64,000 bases of DNA from Adiantum capillus-veneris (taxonomy: Eukaryota; Streptophyta; Polypodiopsida; Polypodiales; Pteridaceae), in contig CM043952.1 of NCBI GenBank assembly GCA_014529385.2, positions 59,112,119 through 59,176,118 of the forward strand, in the 5' to 3' direction. The first letter of the stretch is position 1. Each line of letters starts with the position of its first letter. Under the pieces are notes generated by a model. The model was not told where the DNA came from, searched no databases, and saw only the letters and a list, made by a program, of their open reading frames with translations. The translations under genes and the position numbers were made by a program. Shown here piece by piece: positions 32,535 to 42,382 of this stretch.

Positions 32535-33793
32535 TGTCACGTGACACATCCAACCCTATGTGTCCATGGACAAGCTACAACATGACCAGGGTTCAGTCAG
32601 TTAAGTCAGTCTAGAGTAGGAAGTGATTTGGCACTTTTGTACGTCTGATCGCAGACCGTGCATGACCAATCACTTAGATTAGATGCATATCCTCCGGTTG
32701 TACACAACATGATCATCAGCATTCCCATCAGAATCCATAAGGGGAATTTTCTAGTGCATTAAACCTATTTTTCCTATTTTTGACATTTTTCACTTATTTA
32801 TTGAGTGACTTTTGTTGGGAACTAGGTAGGGCAATTTTGCTAAGATAATACATAAGCAAGCTAAGGCTAGCACTATCTGGCAGAAGAAGAGGGAAGTGCA
32901 CAGGCAAGGCCCCCTTGCAGCAGGTGTCTCCCTCTCCCTCTCCCTCTCAGCAAGAATAGACCCCCCTTGATGCTAGCGTTTTGGATCAGCCCTTAGCCTG
33001 GCGTTTTTAGCAGCCATCTTCATCGCCAATACCCTCAGTCGCAAGCACTTGAAAGACTCCGCATCATAGCAATTTCAGCAAGAAGAAGAGCCTCAGGGTT
33101 GGTGTTTTTCACCTAGCCTCATCAGCGTTTTGCAGCCCATGAACCAGCGTTTTTCCACTGCAAGAATTAGCGGTTTTGGACAGCCATGTACCTGTGTTTT
33201 GCACAGCCATTTCAGCCAGCCATTAGCGTTTTCTGTCAACAGCAATAGGGCGATTTCAGCAGCCCAGACAGCGTTTTTGCATTCCCAAACCTGAGTTTGC
33301 AGCAAGGCAAATTCAGCAGATAGAAGAACAGCATTCCAGCGTTTTGCATCAGCCAATTCAGCAGACAGAAGAGCATTAAATCCAGTGAATTGCAAGCACG
33401 AAAGACATCGTTGTTGCACGTCAAGTCTCGATAGCAGATAGCCTCGTCCTCGTCGTCCACACCGTCGACATTGACATAGCCCATTAGACTTGCATCAGTT
33501 AGCTTCCACCTACACTTGTACCAGATTGTGCAATCAATAGTAGACCACTCTCGCCATCGAGAGTGGGGCCCTTGGAGGAGGGTTTTACAACATCTCTGGT
33601 GTCGTATTCTCTTCTCTCTCGCTCTCCGTCTCATGCACCTTCACGCACAGTGTCCATTACCTTTGTTTGTGTCCATTGCACTCTCTCATTAAAGAACGGA
33701 AGGCTCTCCCTTCCTTTAGTAAAAGGAACCTTGAGCACAGTTCGGAGCACTCATCTTGAGCAAAGTTAAACATTCATTCCGCTGCACCTAACA
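32535..33793 (+). repeat. GagPro 3' LTR (plus orientation)
   Basis: 1259 bp from TGTCACGTGACA to CACCTAACA, preceded by the purine tract AAAAGGAGGAGA at 32523-32534. From about 32960 to 33400 it contains about eleven degenerate copies of AGCGTTTT(T)GCA. A GCACTCTCTCATTAAAGAACG segment near the 3' end is shared with the minus copy. The LTR ends inside an unrelated minus-strand gypsy RNase H, so it marks an insertion there. Confidence 0.85.
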
Positions 33794-33953
33794 ACCCAGA
33801 TGGAGAGCCAAGTACTCGGCCTCATTGTTTGTGTGAACATTTTTAAGATCGTAAGCCTTGGAAAAGATAACCTTACCTTGTGGATCCTATATCACCACCT
33901 CTCCTCTTGCTTTTTGGACCATAGCAATATAGAACTCATCCTCGTGGTTGGGA
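33794..33953 (-). pseudogene. gypsy RNase H fragment
   Basis: The minus-sense frame reads HEDEFYIAMVQKARGEVVI, then DPQGKVIFSKAYDLKNVHTN and NEAEYLALHLG, typical of a plant gypsy RNase H-like domain. One stop lies between the segments. It continues the RT piece at 34724-35154 after removal of hAT-N1, and it is cut on its far side by the GagPro LTR. Confidence 0.7.
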
Positions 33954-33961
33954 GGACAAAC

Positions 33962-34191
33962 CATAGTTACCCGGAACGCGGAACGGGAACGGCAACGGGA
34001 TCCCCGCGGAACGGGGGAACGGCTAGGGGTCCGGAACGGGAACGTCGCGGAACGGGAGGTATAAAAAACACCCAAATAGTGCAATTTTTAGCTCCTTGTG
34101 TTTAAATACAAGGAGTATTAGAGTGCTTTGACTCTAATACTCACAAAAAACTCGTTTTGAAGACCATTCAACCTTGCTATGACTAGATGAT

Positions 34192-34257
<66 letters not shown>

Positions 34258-34715
34258 AGAGAGAGAGAGTGAGATGGAGAGGGAGAGATTTGAGAGAGTG
34301 GGAGGGAGAGGAAGAGAGCTTGAAGGCTTGAAGCCTTGAGCCTTGAGAGAGTGAGTCTTGAGACGGAGAGATCTTGAGAGTGAGAGGGAGAGAGCTTGAG
34401 CCTTGAGGATTAGCTTGTGAAGACAAAGGGGGAGGGGGGTGCATTTTATGAGTCCTTGAGGCCTTGCACACTTTCAAAAGAAGCCCAAACATTTACTTCA
34501 ATTTTTTCAAATTTTGCCAAATTTGTAGCCGTTGGCCGTTCCAGGGGCATTCCAGAACGGTCTGGGGGCGTTTCGGAACGTTCCGGAACGGCCGTTCCGG
34601 TTTGCATTGGCCACCCGGAATGTCAGACATTCCGGGGCGTTCCGGAACGTTCGGGAAGGGAACTGCCCCCCGGAACGCCGGAACGGGGGCTAGGGGGCGT
34701 TCCCCAGTAACTATG
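33962..34715. mobile_element. non-autonomous hAT-like element (hAT-N1)
   Basis: This 754-bp element has perfect 8-bp target duplications GGACAAAC (33954-33961 and 34716-34723). Terminal inverted repeats are CATAGTTACCCGGAACG on the left and CATAGTTACTGGGGAACG as the complement of the right end. Both sides are packed with GGAACG and CGTTCC motifs, including the palindrome GTTCCGGAACG. It has no transposase and no convincing gene; an AG microsatellite fills part of the middle. It splits a gypsy RNase H frame, which becomes continuous again if the element and one duplication are removed. Confidence 0.85.
34199..34253. repeat. (GA)n microsatellite inside hAT-N1
   Basis: A pure GA run of about 55 bp followed by about 130 bp of degenerate GAGAG-rich sequence. 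Confidence 0.95.
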
Positions 34716-34723
34716 GGACAAAC

Positions 34724-35154
34724 CGTAGGCAATTGACAAAGGATCTCCTTCACCCTGTCAAAAGCTACCTGTGCATCTTCAGTCCACTGAAAACCATGAA
34801 GATGCTCACTCATTTTTTGAAGAGGATACACATACTCAGTACTGTGAACACGAGCCTTCACCTTTTCAGGATCAGCCTCTATACCATTCTGTGAGACCAC
34901 ATGACGAACAAATGAGCTTGTGGTTGAGCCAACTCGCACTTCTTGGGATTCGATTGACCACCTTCCTCATCCACCCTTTGAAAACAAGCTTTAACTTCGA
35001 CAAATGATCAACTCTAGAACTGTGCAACCTATGCTATCCATAAAGACCCTAATAAACTTACCCAAATATGCTTGTACTCATAGCTTGTCACCGAATTACC
35101 TCCATCGCCTCCCACCATAGGATGGAAATGGCTTTACTTGTTCTTCGAATCCAA
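34724..35154 (-). pseudogene. gypsy reverse transcriptase C-terminal fragment
   Basis: In minus sense two overlapping frames give VEVKACFQRVDEEG, NPKKCELAQPQA, then FVRHVVSQNGIEADPEKVKA and GFQWTEDAQVAFDRVKEIL. That is the RT thumb and connection region of a gypsy element, with at least one frameshift near 34920. hAT-N1 cuts it at 34723 and Chromo-1 cuts it at 35154. The protease of what is probably the same element is at 43866-44314, on the far side of Chromo-1. Confidence 0.75.
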
Positions 35155-35159
35155 CACTA

Positions 35160-36637
35160 TGTCACCAGCGTGTGACTACTATCTATCCTTTTTGTTGATT
35201 TCTTTCTTATTATCTATTTACTTTCACTTTTTGGAAACACCCCTCGGGAAATCTAACTGCCCTGCATTGCATAGCTAGTGTGGAACTGTCCAGAGGGAGT
35301 CCGGGCCTGAGGGCAAGAGAGCACTAAGGTTGGACAAGGACTATGGTTAGCCAAGTGGGGTCATTGACTAGCCAAAGTGGAATCCTTTGCTACAGAGGCT
35401 ACATTTCAGTTCTGGATGTGGCCGCAGTGTACAAAGAGGGTCGGATGACCTAGAAAGATACAATGGCAGCATCTCCTAAAAATTAGGGAACTGCTATTTT
35501 GGGACCTGAAAATGTCTTCGCGTCATTACGTGCAGTTTGACATGGGGATCATTTTGTTACTCTGTGGCCAAGTCAACAGAGGCTGCAGGTGAGATATTTT
35601 TAGACCCGAGGGTCTAAAGCGGGAAAATGCACAAATGAGTGACACTTGGCACTTTGAGGCCAGTTTACTACTTATAGAGAAGGCAAAAACGTGATTTATA
35701 GTTGGGAGGCTCATTTTGCAAGTCTCTGTCACAGGTTAAGAGCTATGGAGTGCTTGCTTTCCCTCTTATGCACAGTGCGGTGCCAGGAGTGATGCCCTGC
35801 ACGCTACGCACTGCCCTCTCTCTCCCCTTTGGCAGTATGTTATGCCCCTCTAGTGGGCTCTTCATTTGACCAATGTACAGTTGTGTGGGTTCATGCGCGA
35901 TTGCCGAGGCAAGAGCCTCTTGCACAGGTACTGGATTAGCTAGCGGCTAATCCCCCCGCAGGTACAGGTGAATTCGGAGAGGTTTCACGCCAGAAATCTC
36001 GTCCGATTCAAAGGGCAAGTAGCCCTACAGGTGCGGGAGCTCGAGGACTTGCTAGGGATGCGACCGGCACGCGAAACGGAGCCCGAAACAGTGAATTACA
36101 GCCTGCTGTGTATTTTTGCAGGTTTAGGGTTTTGGCCCTAAACGGACCCTAATACCCCCAGGAGGTTCGGGGACGCAAGGGGACCGCTGTACAGGCGATC
36201 TGGCGCATTTTCAGGGCTGAAAACAGAGAATTCAGCGTGCTGCAGATTCTCGCCAGGTTTTGCAAAGTGCCCGTATGCGTCGGGAAAGTCAGTCAATGCG
36301 TGGGAATACTGACCGTGAAGGGTTCTAGTACAGTTATGCTGCCGAAATCAGGCTGGAACAGTGGAAATTCAGCCGAGTTTGTGCGGGGCAGCTTGTAGGG
36401 AACCACAGCGTTTATTCCCTCTTTTGAACAATAAAGAAATACCGAAAGGGGCGCCTAAGTTAGGGGCCAATCTGGTGTCCGTCTACTCATACAGGTGCAA
36501 TCTAGCAGCCTGTATCCCTCTCCCCTTTGTTGTGTCTTGAAAGTACAGGTAAAATAGACGACTAATAATGGGTGAAAGCTAAATCAAGGTTTAAAGTAAA
36601 GTCTACCGCCCTTTTTGGATTGAACAGGCCGGTTTCA
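35160..36637 (+). repeat. Chromo-1 5' LTR
   Basis: 1478 bp, beginning TGTCACCAGCG and ending GGCCGGTTTCA. AATAAA at 36430-36435 adjoins the block AAATACCGAAAGGGGCGCC. That block is shared with the LTRs of Chromo-2 and Chromo-3, so this may be the polyadenylation region. Confidence 0.95.
36430..36455 (+). promoter_or_regulatory. conserved LTR block with AATAAA
   Basis: AATAAAG followed by AAATACCGAAAGGGGCGCC. The block recurs at 43653-43678 (Chromo-1 3' LTR), 46796-46822 and 58103-58129 (Chromo-2 LTRs, with GGGGTGCC), and 58844-58869 (Chromo-3). Each is followed within 10-15 bp by GGGGCC. It stays nearly unchanged while flanking LTR sequence differs. This fits a 3'-end processing or RNA-structure signal; the role is inferred. 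Confidence 0.55.
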
Positions 36638-36745
36638 TGGTTCCATCGACGGGATTAAATCACTTTTTCCCATAGAAGTGAGCCTTGGGCAGTTTTGGGC
36701 TTGAAGACACAGGGGATCATAGACGAGACACAGGGAATTGTAATT

Positions 36746-39700
36746 ATGGCTGACAGACCAGATGATGTGACTGAAGAGGTTTCCTCTTCACAGGGTCAAC
36801 AGACACATGAAGTGGGTGAGTCCTCAAGACCACCACAGACTGATGATGATATATTCAGGACCCAGTTGGCTACTGCTGTGGCTATGTTCACACAAGTAAT
36901 GCAGAACCCAAGGTTTTTAGCCTTTCTGCAACCTCCTGTTCCGTCTCAGCAAGTTGGGTCACTGGATCATATTCAAAAGCCTGTTAAGGCTCGAACACAG
37001 GTGATTCATACCGCACAGTCAATGGAAACACCTGTACACTTGACGGAGAACATGCAGTCTCCACAACGTATGCCTAAGGTGCAAGAACAGGTGGCTGAGA
37101 TGCCAGTTTTTCAAGCTGTACCAATTCAGCCCGCCACCTTTCAACAGCCTATAGCTGGTTCTAATGGGCAGGGAAGCAACTTACAGGCTATGCAACAGGT
37201 CTTCCCACCACCTTCAGTACACCCTGGCTATTTTGGAGGTGGATCGGTATTTCAGAGCATGGCTGGTCATGCACCTGGAAATCAGTTTTATACGCCAGGA
37301 ACAGTGTTTGGGGGTGCTCAAACGATGATGCCTAACCCCATGTACAGTGTCATGGGTATGCAACCAGGGTTTCAAAGCACTCAGGGACAATTTGGGATGC
37401 CACAAGCAAATTTTGGTATGGCTGGAATTACAAATCAGCAGCCAAATATGGCATTTCCAGGTCAAGTTAATAGCGGCCAAGGAACACAAATGAACCCTAA
37501 TAGTGTTCCCATGTTTCAGTCACTTCCATATGACAATTTAACGCCGCTGGAGAGGCCAACTCCGTACAAAGAAGGTGGCAAAGGAGTGTCATTCACGACC
37601 TTTACAGGGTTTGATGACAGGAAGAAGGCTCTTTCATTCCTCCAGCAGTTTGACAAGGCCTATGCAGGGGGAAACTTTACAGAGGCTTCAAAGGTCCGCA
37701 AGGCAGCCACTTTCTTGACAGGGAATGCGGGACAATGGTGGACAACTTTATTGCTTCAAGGGCAAGCTCCGTCCACATGGATTTACTTCAAGCAGATTTT
37801 TGCAGCAGCATGGTTATCTGATGATTTCGAAGCAGATGTCATGACAGAATGGCACCAGCTTAATGCTGCCACTTGCAGAAATCTGGATGATTACAATCGG
37901 AAGTTTTGGAAAGCTCTACTTCCAGTAACTTCCTATAGGTTTGTGCCATTGACAGAACAGATAGAAAAATATTGTTGTGGCCTACCCAAAGGATTGAGAA
38001 AATACTGCACAAAGACCAAAGTCACTACTTTGACGCAGCTCATCGAGGTAGCAAACACTGGCAATGGTTTGCTCAAGGGAGAAGATTGTGAATTTAACAC
38101 TGGCGTCAAGGCAGGATCAGGCAAGAAAAATTCAGCCAAGAAGCACGTTCCCAATGAGGCTCCTAAAGGGACTCAGGAGTCGGCCAACGCAGGGAAAGAC
38201 AAAGCTACGGCTGAATCAGAAAAAGGACCCGCAAAGAAATGGAAAAGACGTTTTCCTCGCAAGTCAGAAGAGCAAAAGAAGGTCCTGAGGACAGAGAACA
38301 AATGCTTTATATGTGAGCAGCCTGGCCACATTGCTTACAACTGTCCTACAAAGAAAAGGCCAGCTGATTCTGAAGACAAGGAGGACAGGAAGGGAAAGAA
38401 GCCCATGGCTGGTCTAGTGCCAGATATGGTGGGCGACAAGCCAAATTCAGATGCAAGTGAGCTTTGCAGAGCATGGGGAAAGGTTAGGGATCAAACAGTG
38501 CTTATCTTCTTTGATCCAGGTGCCAAAGCCAACTTCATTTCCCCAGAATTGGCTTCAAAGTTGGGAATCAGACCTGAAGAGATGGGGTATACAGCAGAGG
38601 CAGGTTTGGCATGTCCTGGCCATACAGAGGCTGTGACACCCATCATCGGAAAGTTGCGTCTACATATCCAGCCCTATGTAGATGCTGAAGAATTTTACAT
38701 CATGCCACTGGACGGATGTGATGTGTTGTTAGGTATTCCTTGGTTGTTTCGTGTACAGGGAATCATGGATGCCTACAACAAAAAGATCACTGTACAGAGC
38801 AGGGGAAAGACTCATATTCTGGATGAAAAGCTTAAAGGGGAGTCTATTCCTACTGTATCAGCTTCTGCTATTACTTCTGTAATGAAAAAGCATCTTTCTG
38901 CGTACTTGGTTTTTGCACGTGAAGTGTCAGATTGTGATGAATCAAATTTATCTGTGCTAGATAAAGAAAGGTCAATGTTTTTACAACAGTATAGTGACTG
39001 TTTTTCCGATTCATTACCGTCTCAATTACCGCCAGAGAGACCCGAGGACCATGCGATAGATTTGGTGCCAGGCTGTAGCCCACCAAATAAGCCTCCGTAC
39101 AGGGTTAGTGCGGCTCAGCAGAAAGAGATAATGGGCCAAGTACAGGAGCTGTTAGAAAAGGGGCTGATTCAGCCCAGTTCATCTCCATTCTGTTCTCCAG
39201 TGTTGTTGGTGCAGAAAAAGGATGGCTCATGGCGTATGTGCATCGACTACCGTGCACTGAACAAGAATACCATCAAGAATAGGTTTCCTATACCTAGAAT
39301 TGATGATATTATGGACAAATTAGAAGGAGCAGCTATGTTTAGCAGGATAGATCTAAAGAGTGGGTATCATCAGATCCGCATTAGATCAGAGGATGTGCAC
39401 AAGACTGCTTTTAGAACGACGTTTGGCCTTTACGAATTTTTAGTGATGCCCTTTGGTCTCACAAATGCTCCTGCTACGTTCAATAGGATGATGGACAGAA
39501 TTTTCCGTCCACACCAGCAGTTTGTTGGTACATTCTTTGATGACATGATAGTCTACTCAAAGAATGAAGAGGAGCATAGGCATCACTTGCCCATTGTGTT
39601 CAAAGAGCTACGCAGTCATAGGTTGCTCATCAATGCAAAGAAAAGTGAGTTTTTTCTGGAAGAGATTCACTTTCTGGGACACATTGTCTCAAAGGATGGT

Positions 39701-41809
39701 GTCAGAATGGATCCTGCAAAAGTTGAAGCGATCAAGTCATGGCCAAATTTGAAGACGGTGCATGATGTCCGAAGCTTCTTGGGACTATGCTCCTATTACA
39801 GAAGGTTTATCCGAAATTTCGCTGAGATTGCTTCACCTTTACATGCTCTTCAAAAGAAGGCAGTCACCTTTAGATGGACACAAAAAGAGATTTCAGCTTT
39901 TAATCTCTTAAAGGAAAAGATGACTTCGGATCCAGTCATTGTGTTGCCAGATCTTAGGAAGTCATTTGTGGTCCAATGTGATGCCTGCGGTAGTAGCATT
40001 GGTGCTGTGCTAATGCAAGATGGCAGGGTAGTAGCCTATGAGAGCAGAATTTTGCAAGGGCCAGAGATGACCATGCAGGTCTATGAGAAAGAGTTACTGG
40101 CTGTGATTCATGCGCTCTTAAGTTGGAAACACTACCTGCTAGGTGCAGATTTCGTTGTCCAAACGGATCATCAGACCTTGCGATACTTCTTGACACAGAC
40201 AAAGTTATCTGAGAAGCATATGCGATGGGCAAATATCTTGTCCATGTTCCATTTTCAGATTGTGCATGTGGAAGGCAAGAAGAACGTTGTGGCTGATGCC
40301 TTGTCAAGGAAGCCACAAATTTCAGCTGTGTCGATTCCTTATCATCATGAACTTGATGATATGAGAGAACAGTATGCAAATGATGAAGATTTTGCAAGGG
40401 TCTTCGAGCAACTAATGGATGGACAACGTCATGAACACTATCTTCTTAAAGACGGGTTCATGATGATGCATGGCAGATTGTGTGTCACAAAGCCATTGCG
40501 ACGCAAAGTTATGGAAGAGAGTCATGTCCCACCGTATGCAGGGCATCGTGGTATCGATGCTACAGTTAAAGCGGTAGAGACATTCTTCTATTGGCCTACA
40601 TTGAGAAGGGATGTGGATGCCTTTGTGCGAGAATGCCTAATATGCCAAAAGGTCAAGTTTGACAGGCAAAAGGCACCAGGGTTATTGCAACCACTACCTA
40701 TTCCAGATAAACCATGGGAAAGTATTGCTATGGATTTTATCTTTGATCTTCCGAGAACGCAGACAGGAAATGATGGTATTTGGACCATTATTTGCAGATT
40801 CAGCAAACAGGCTCATTTTATTCCTGTCAGGAAGAAGATAAAGCCAGATCAGATGGCACGCTTGTTTATGAGCAATATTTTCAAGTATCATGGCATGCCA
40901 CAGTCGATTATTAGCGACCGTGATCCACGCATGACTAGTTTGTTCTGGAAAGGCTTGTTTGAGAATATGGGTACCACGCTCAAATTCTCTTCGTCATTTC
41001 ATCCTCAAACAGATGGACAGTCAGAAGAGGCAAATTCTACTGTCCTAGATCTGCTGAAGTGCTATGTGTCAGAGCATAAAGGAAAGTGGGAGCAGTATTT
41101 GCCATTGGTGGAGTATGCATACAATAATACAGTGCATTCATCAACTGGCAAGGCACCTTTTGAAATAGTTGAAGGTGGCAAGAAAGTTCCTCCCATACTG
41201 CATACAAAGGACAAGATATTTGAAGCAGATAAGTATGTTCAAGACATGGATGAAATGTACAAGAAGGTCAAAGTGGCCTTAGAAAGGACTCAGGCAAAGC
41301 AAAAGAAAGCAGCTGATCGTCACCGTCGTGAAGTGGTATATTCACTTGGTGATTGGGTGCTTCTACGGTTTGAAAAGGCAAGGTTAAAGAAGATGAAGGG
41401 CAAGGAAAGAGTGTTTCCAAAGCTCAGCATGCGTTACTATGGGCCTTTTCAAGTGTGCGACATAATCAGTGATGTTGCATATAGGCTGAAATTGCCTGAC
41501 AGTTGGAAGATTCACAATGCGTTTCATGTGAGTCTTCTCAGACCCTATGTGGGTGATGTGCCAGAAGATATACCAGCTGAAGATCAGCCGGAAGTCGAGG
41601 AACTTGACGAAATCTTGGTCCCTGAACAGATTTTGGCACACAAAGAAAGGAAAGTGAAAGGCAAGGTTGCTAGGCGTTACTTGGTAAAGTTCAGAAACTA
41701 TCCACCAATGGATGCTAAGTGGATGGAAGAAGGTGAACTTGCAGAGTCACCAACTGTGTTATCACTTTACCTGGAAGCCTTCGATTTGCAACCTACCTTG
41801 ACCCCTTGA
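36746..41809 (+). CDS. chromovirus Gag-Pol polyprotein with chromodomain
   Basis: 1687 residues from the ATG at 36746; an upstream TTG in the same frame is a less likely start. Gag is glutamine- and methionine-rich, with a core around FTGFDDRKKALSFLQQF and a knuckle CFICEQPGHIAYNC at about 520-533. The protease site is FFDPGAKANFIS, Asp at about 590. RT has FLVMPFGLTNAPATF and FFDDMIVYSKN (catalytic Asp pair at about 932-933). RNase H begins near VVQCDACGSSIG (about 1079). Integrase has an H2C2 zinc domain (about 1262-1300) and Asp1330, Asp1391 and Glu1427, giving the D35E spacing. A GPF-type module (YYGPFQVCDI) and a chromodomain (EILVPEQILAH to PMDAKWMEEG, about 1624-1680) complete it. All catalytic residues I can check are present, so activity is plausible. 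Confidence 0.95.
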   Translation: MADRPDDVTEEVSSSQGQQTHEVGESSRPPQTDDDIFRTQLATAVAMFTQVMQNPRFLAFLQPPVPSQQVGSLDHIQKPVKARTQVIHTAQSMETPVHLTENMQSPQRMPKVQEQVAEMPVFQAVPIQPATFQQPIAGSNGQGSNLQAMQQVFPPPSVHPGYFGGGSVFQSMAGHAPGNQFYTPGTVFGGAQTMMPNPMYSVMGMQPGFQSTQGQFGMPQANFGMAGITNQQPNMAFPGQVNSGQGTQMNPNSVPMFQSLPYDNLTPLERPTPYKEGGKGVSFTTFTGFDDRKKALSFLQQFDKAYAGGNFTEASKVRKAATFLTGNAGQWWTTLLLQGQAPSTWIYFKQIFAAAWLSDDFEADVMTEWHQLNAATCRNLDDYNRKFWKALLPVTSYRFVPLTEQIEKYCCGLPKGLRKYCTKTKVTTLTQLIEVANTGNGLLKGEDCEFNTGVKAGSGKKNSAKKHVPNEAPKGTQESANAGKDKATAESEKGPAKKWKRRFPRKSEEQKKVLRTENKCFICEQPGHIAYNCPTKKRPADSEDKEDRKGKKPMAGLVPDMVGDKPNSDASELCRAWGKVRDQTVLIFFDPGAKANFISPELASKLGIRPEEMGYTAEAGLACPGHTEAVTPIIGKLRLHIQPYVDAEEFYIMPLDGCDVLLGIPWLFRVQGIMDAYNKKITVQSRGKTHILDEKLKGESIPTVSASAITSVMKKHLSAYLVFAREVSDCDESNLSVLDKERSMFLQQYSDCFSDSLPSQLPPERPEDHAIDLVPGCSPPNKPPYRVSAAQQKEIMGQVQELLEKGLIQPSSSPFCSPVLLVQKKDGSWRMCIDYRALNKNTIKNRFPIPRIDDIMDKLEGAAMFSRIDLKSGYHQIRIRSEDVHKTAFRTTFGLYEFLVMPFGLTNAPATFNRMMDRIFRPHQQFVGTFFDDMIVYSKNEEEHRHHLPIVFKELRSHRLLINAKKSEFFLEEIHFLGHIVSKDGVRMDPAKVEAIKSWPNLKTVHDVRSFLGLCSYYRRFIRNFAEIASPLHALQKKAVTFRWTQKEISAFNLLKEKMTSDPVIVLPDLRKSFVVQCDACGSSIGAVLMQDGRVVAYESRILQGPEMTMQVYEKELLAVIHALLSWKHYLLGADFVVQTDHQTLRYFLTQTKLSEKHMRWANILSMFHFQIVHVEGKKNVVADALSRKPQISAVSIPYHHELDDMREQYANDEDFARVFEQLMDGQRHEHYLLKDGFMMMHGRLCVTKPLRRKVMEESHVPPYAGHRGIDATVKAVETFFYWPTLRRDVDAFVRECLICQKVKFDRQKAPGLLQPLPIPDKPWESIAMDFIFDLPRTQTGNDGIWTIICRFSKQAHFIPVRKKIKPDQMARLFMSNIFKYHGMPQSIISDRDPRMTSLFWKGLFENMGTTLKFSSSFHPQTDGQSEEANSTVLDLLKCYVSEHKGKWEQYLPLVEYAYNNTVHSSTGKAPFEIVEGGKKVPPILHTKDKIFEADKYVQDMDEMYKKVKVALERTQAKQKKAADRHRREVVYSLGDWVLLRFEKARLKKMKGKERVFPKLSMRYYGPFQVCDIISDVAYRLKLPDSWKIHNAFHVSLLRPYVGDVPEDIPAEDQPEVEELDEILVPEQILAHKERKVKGKVARRYLVKFRNYPPMDAKWMEEGELAESPTVLSLYLEAFDLQPTLTP

Positions 41810-42382
41810 GTTTCAAAGCTACATGGATTGTCAGTGTGACAATGGCTTCTGAAACAAATGATGTACATGGTATTTAAAGTGAGCTCAAATGAAATACCTG
41901 TTACATGAATGTTAGAGCTGTACAGATTGTCAGTTTGGCAATTGCTCTTATGAAATGTCCAAAAGTTTGGTTAGTGCTATAGAAGTGAGTATTTCTTGTC
42001 AGTTTGTCAAGGATACAGTGATTGCTTCTATTGAAGAGTACATGTGTAACTGCATTCTTAAACTGTCGGTTTGGGTATGCTCGAAAGTGTTACGGGATCC
42101 AACGTGTACTATAAGACAGTGGCAAAATGTGCAGCTACCATTTTGTCATTGGAAAGTTAGTGACTCAAAACAATGGCAGAGTGCGAAGCTACCACTATGT
42201 CATTGGGACAGGGTTCACACGCAGGCAATACATGAGTCGACGAGGTGTTGAATACACCAGGGTTGACAATGAGCATGTATGTGTCGTATATGTGTCGACA
42301 GGTGTTGAATACATCAGTGTTGACAGTAAGCATGGACGACATAGATGCAAACGAGGACGTTTGAGATTTCAAGAGGGGGGTA
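41810..42382 (+). other. Chromo-1 3' untranslated tail
   Basis: 570 bp between the stop codon and the 3' LTR with no gene. It contains degenerate direct repeats: a (A)ATG(T/C)...CTACCA(T/C)...TGTCATTGG pair near 42130 and 42185, and a GTGTTGAATACA(C/T)CAG pair near 42244 and 42303. It ends in the polypurine tract at 42371-42380. Confidence 0.7.

Noticed and set aside
35526-35925. Minus-strand frames repeated exactly at 42749-43148
   Set aside because: They lie within the two LTRs of Chromo-1 and match only because the LTRs are identical; composition is not protein-like.
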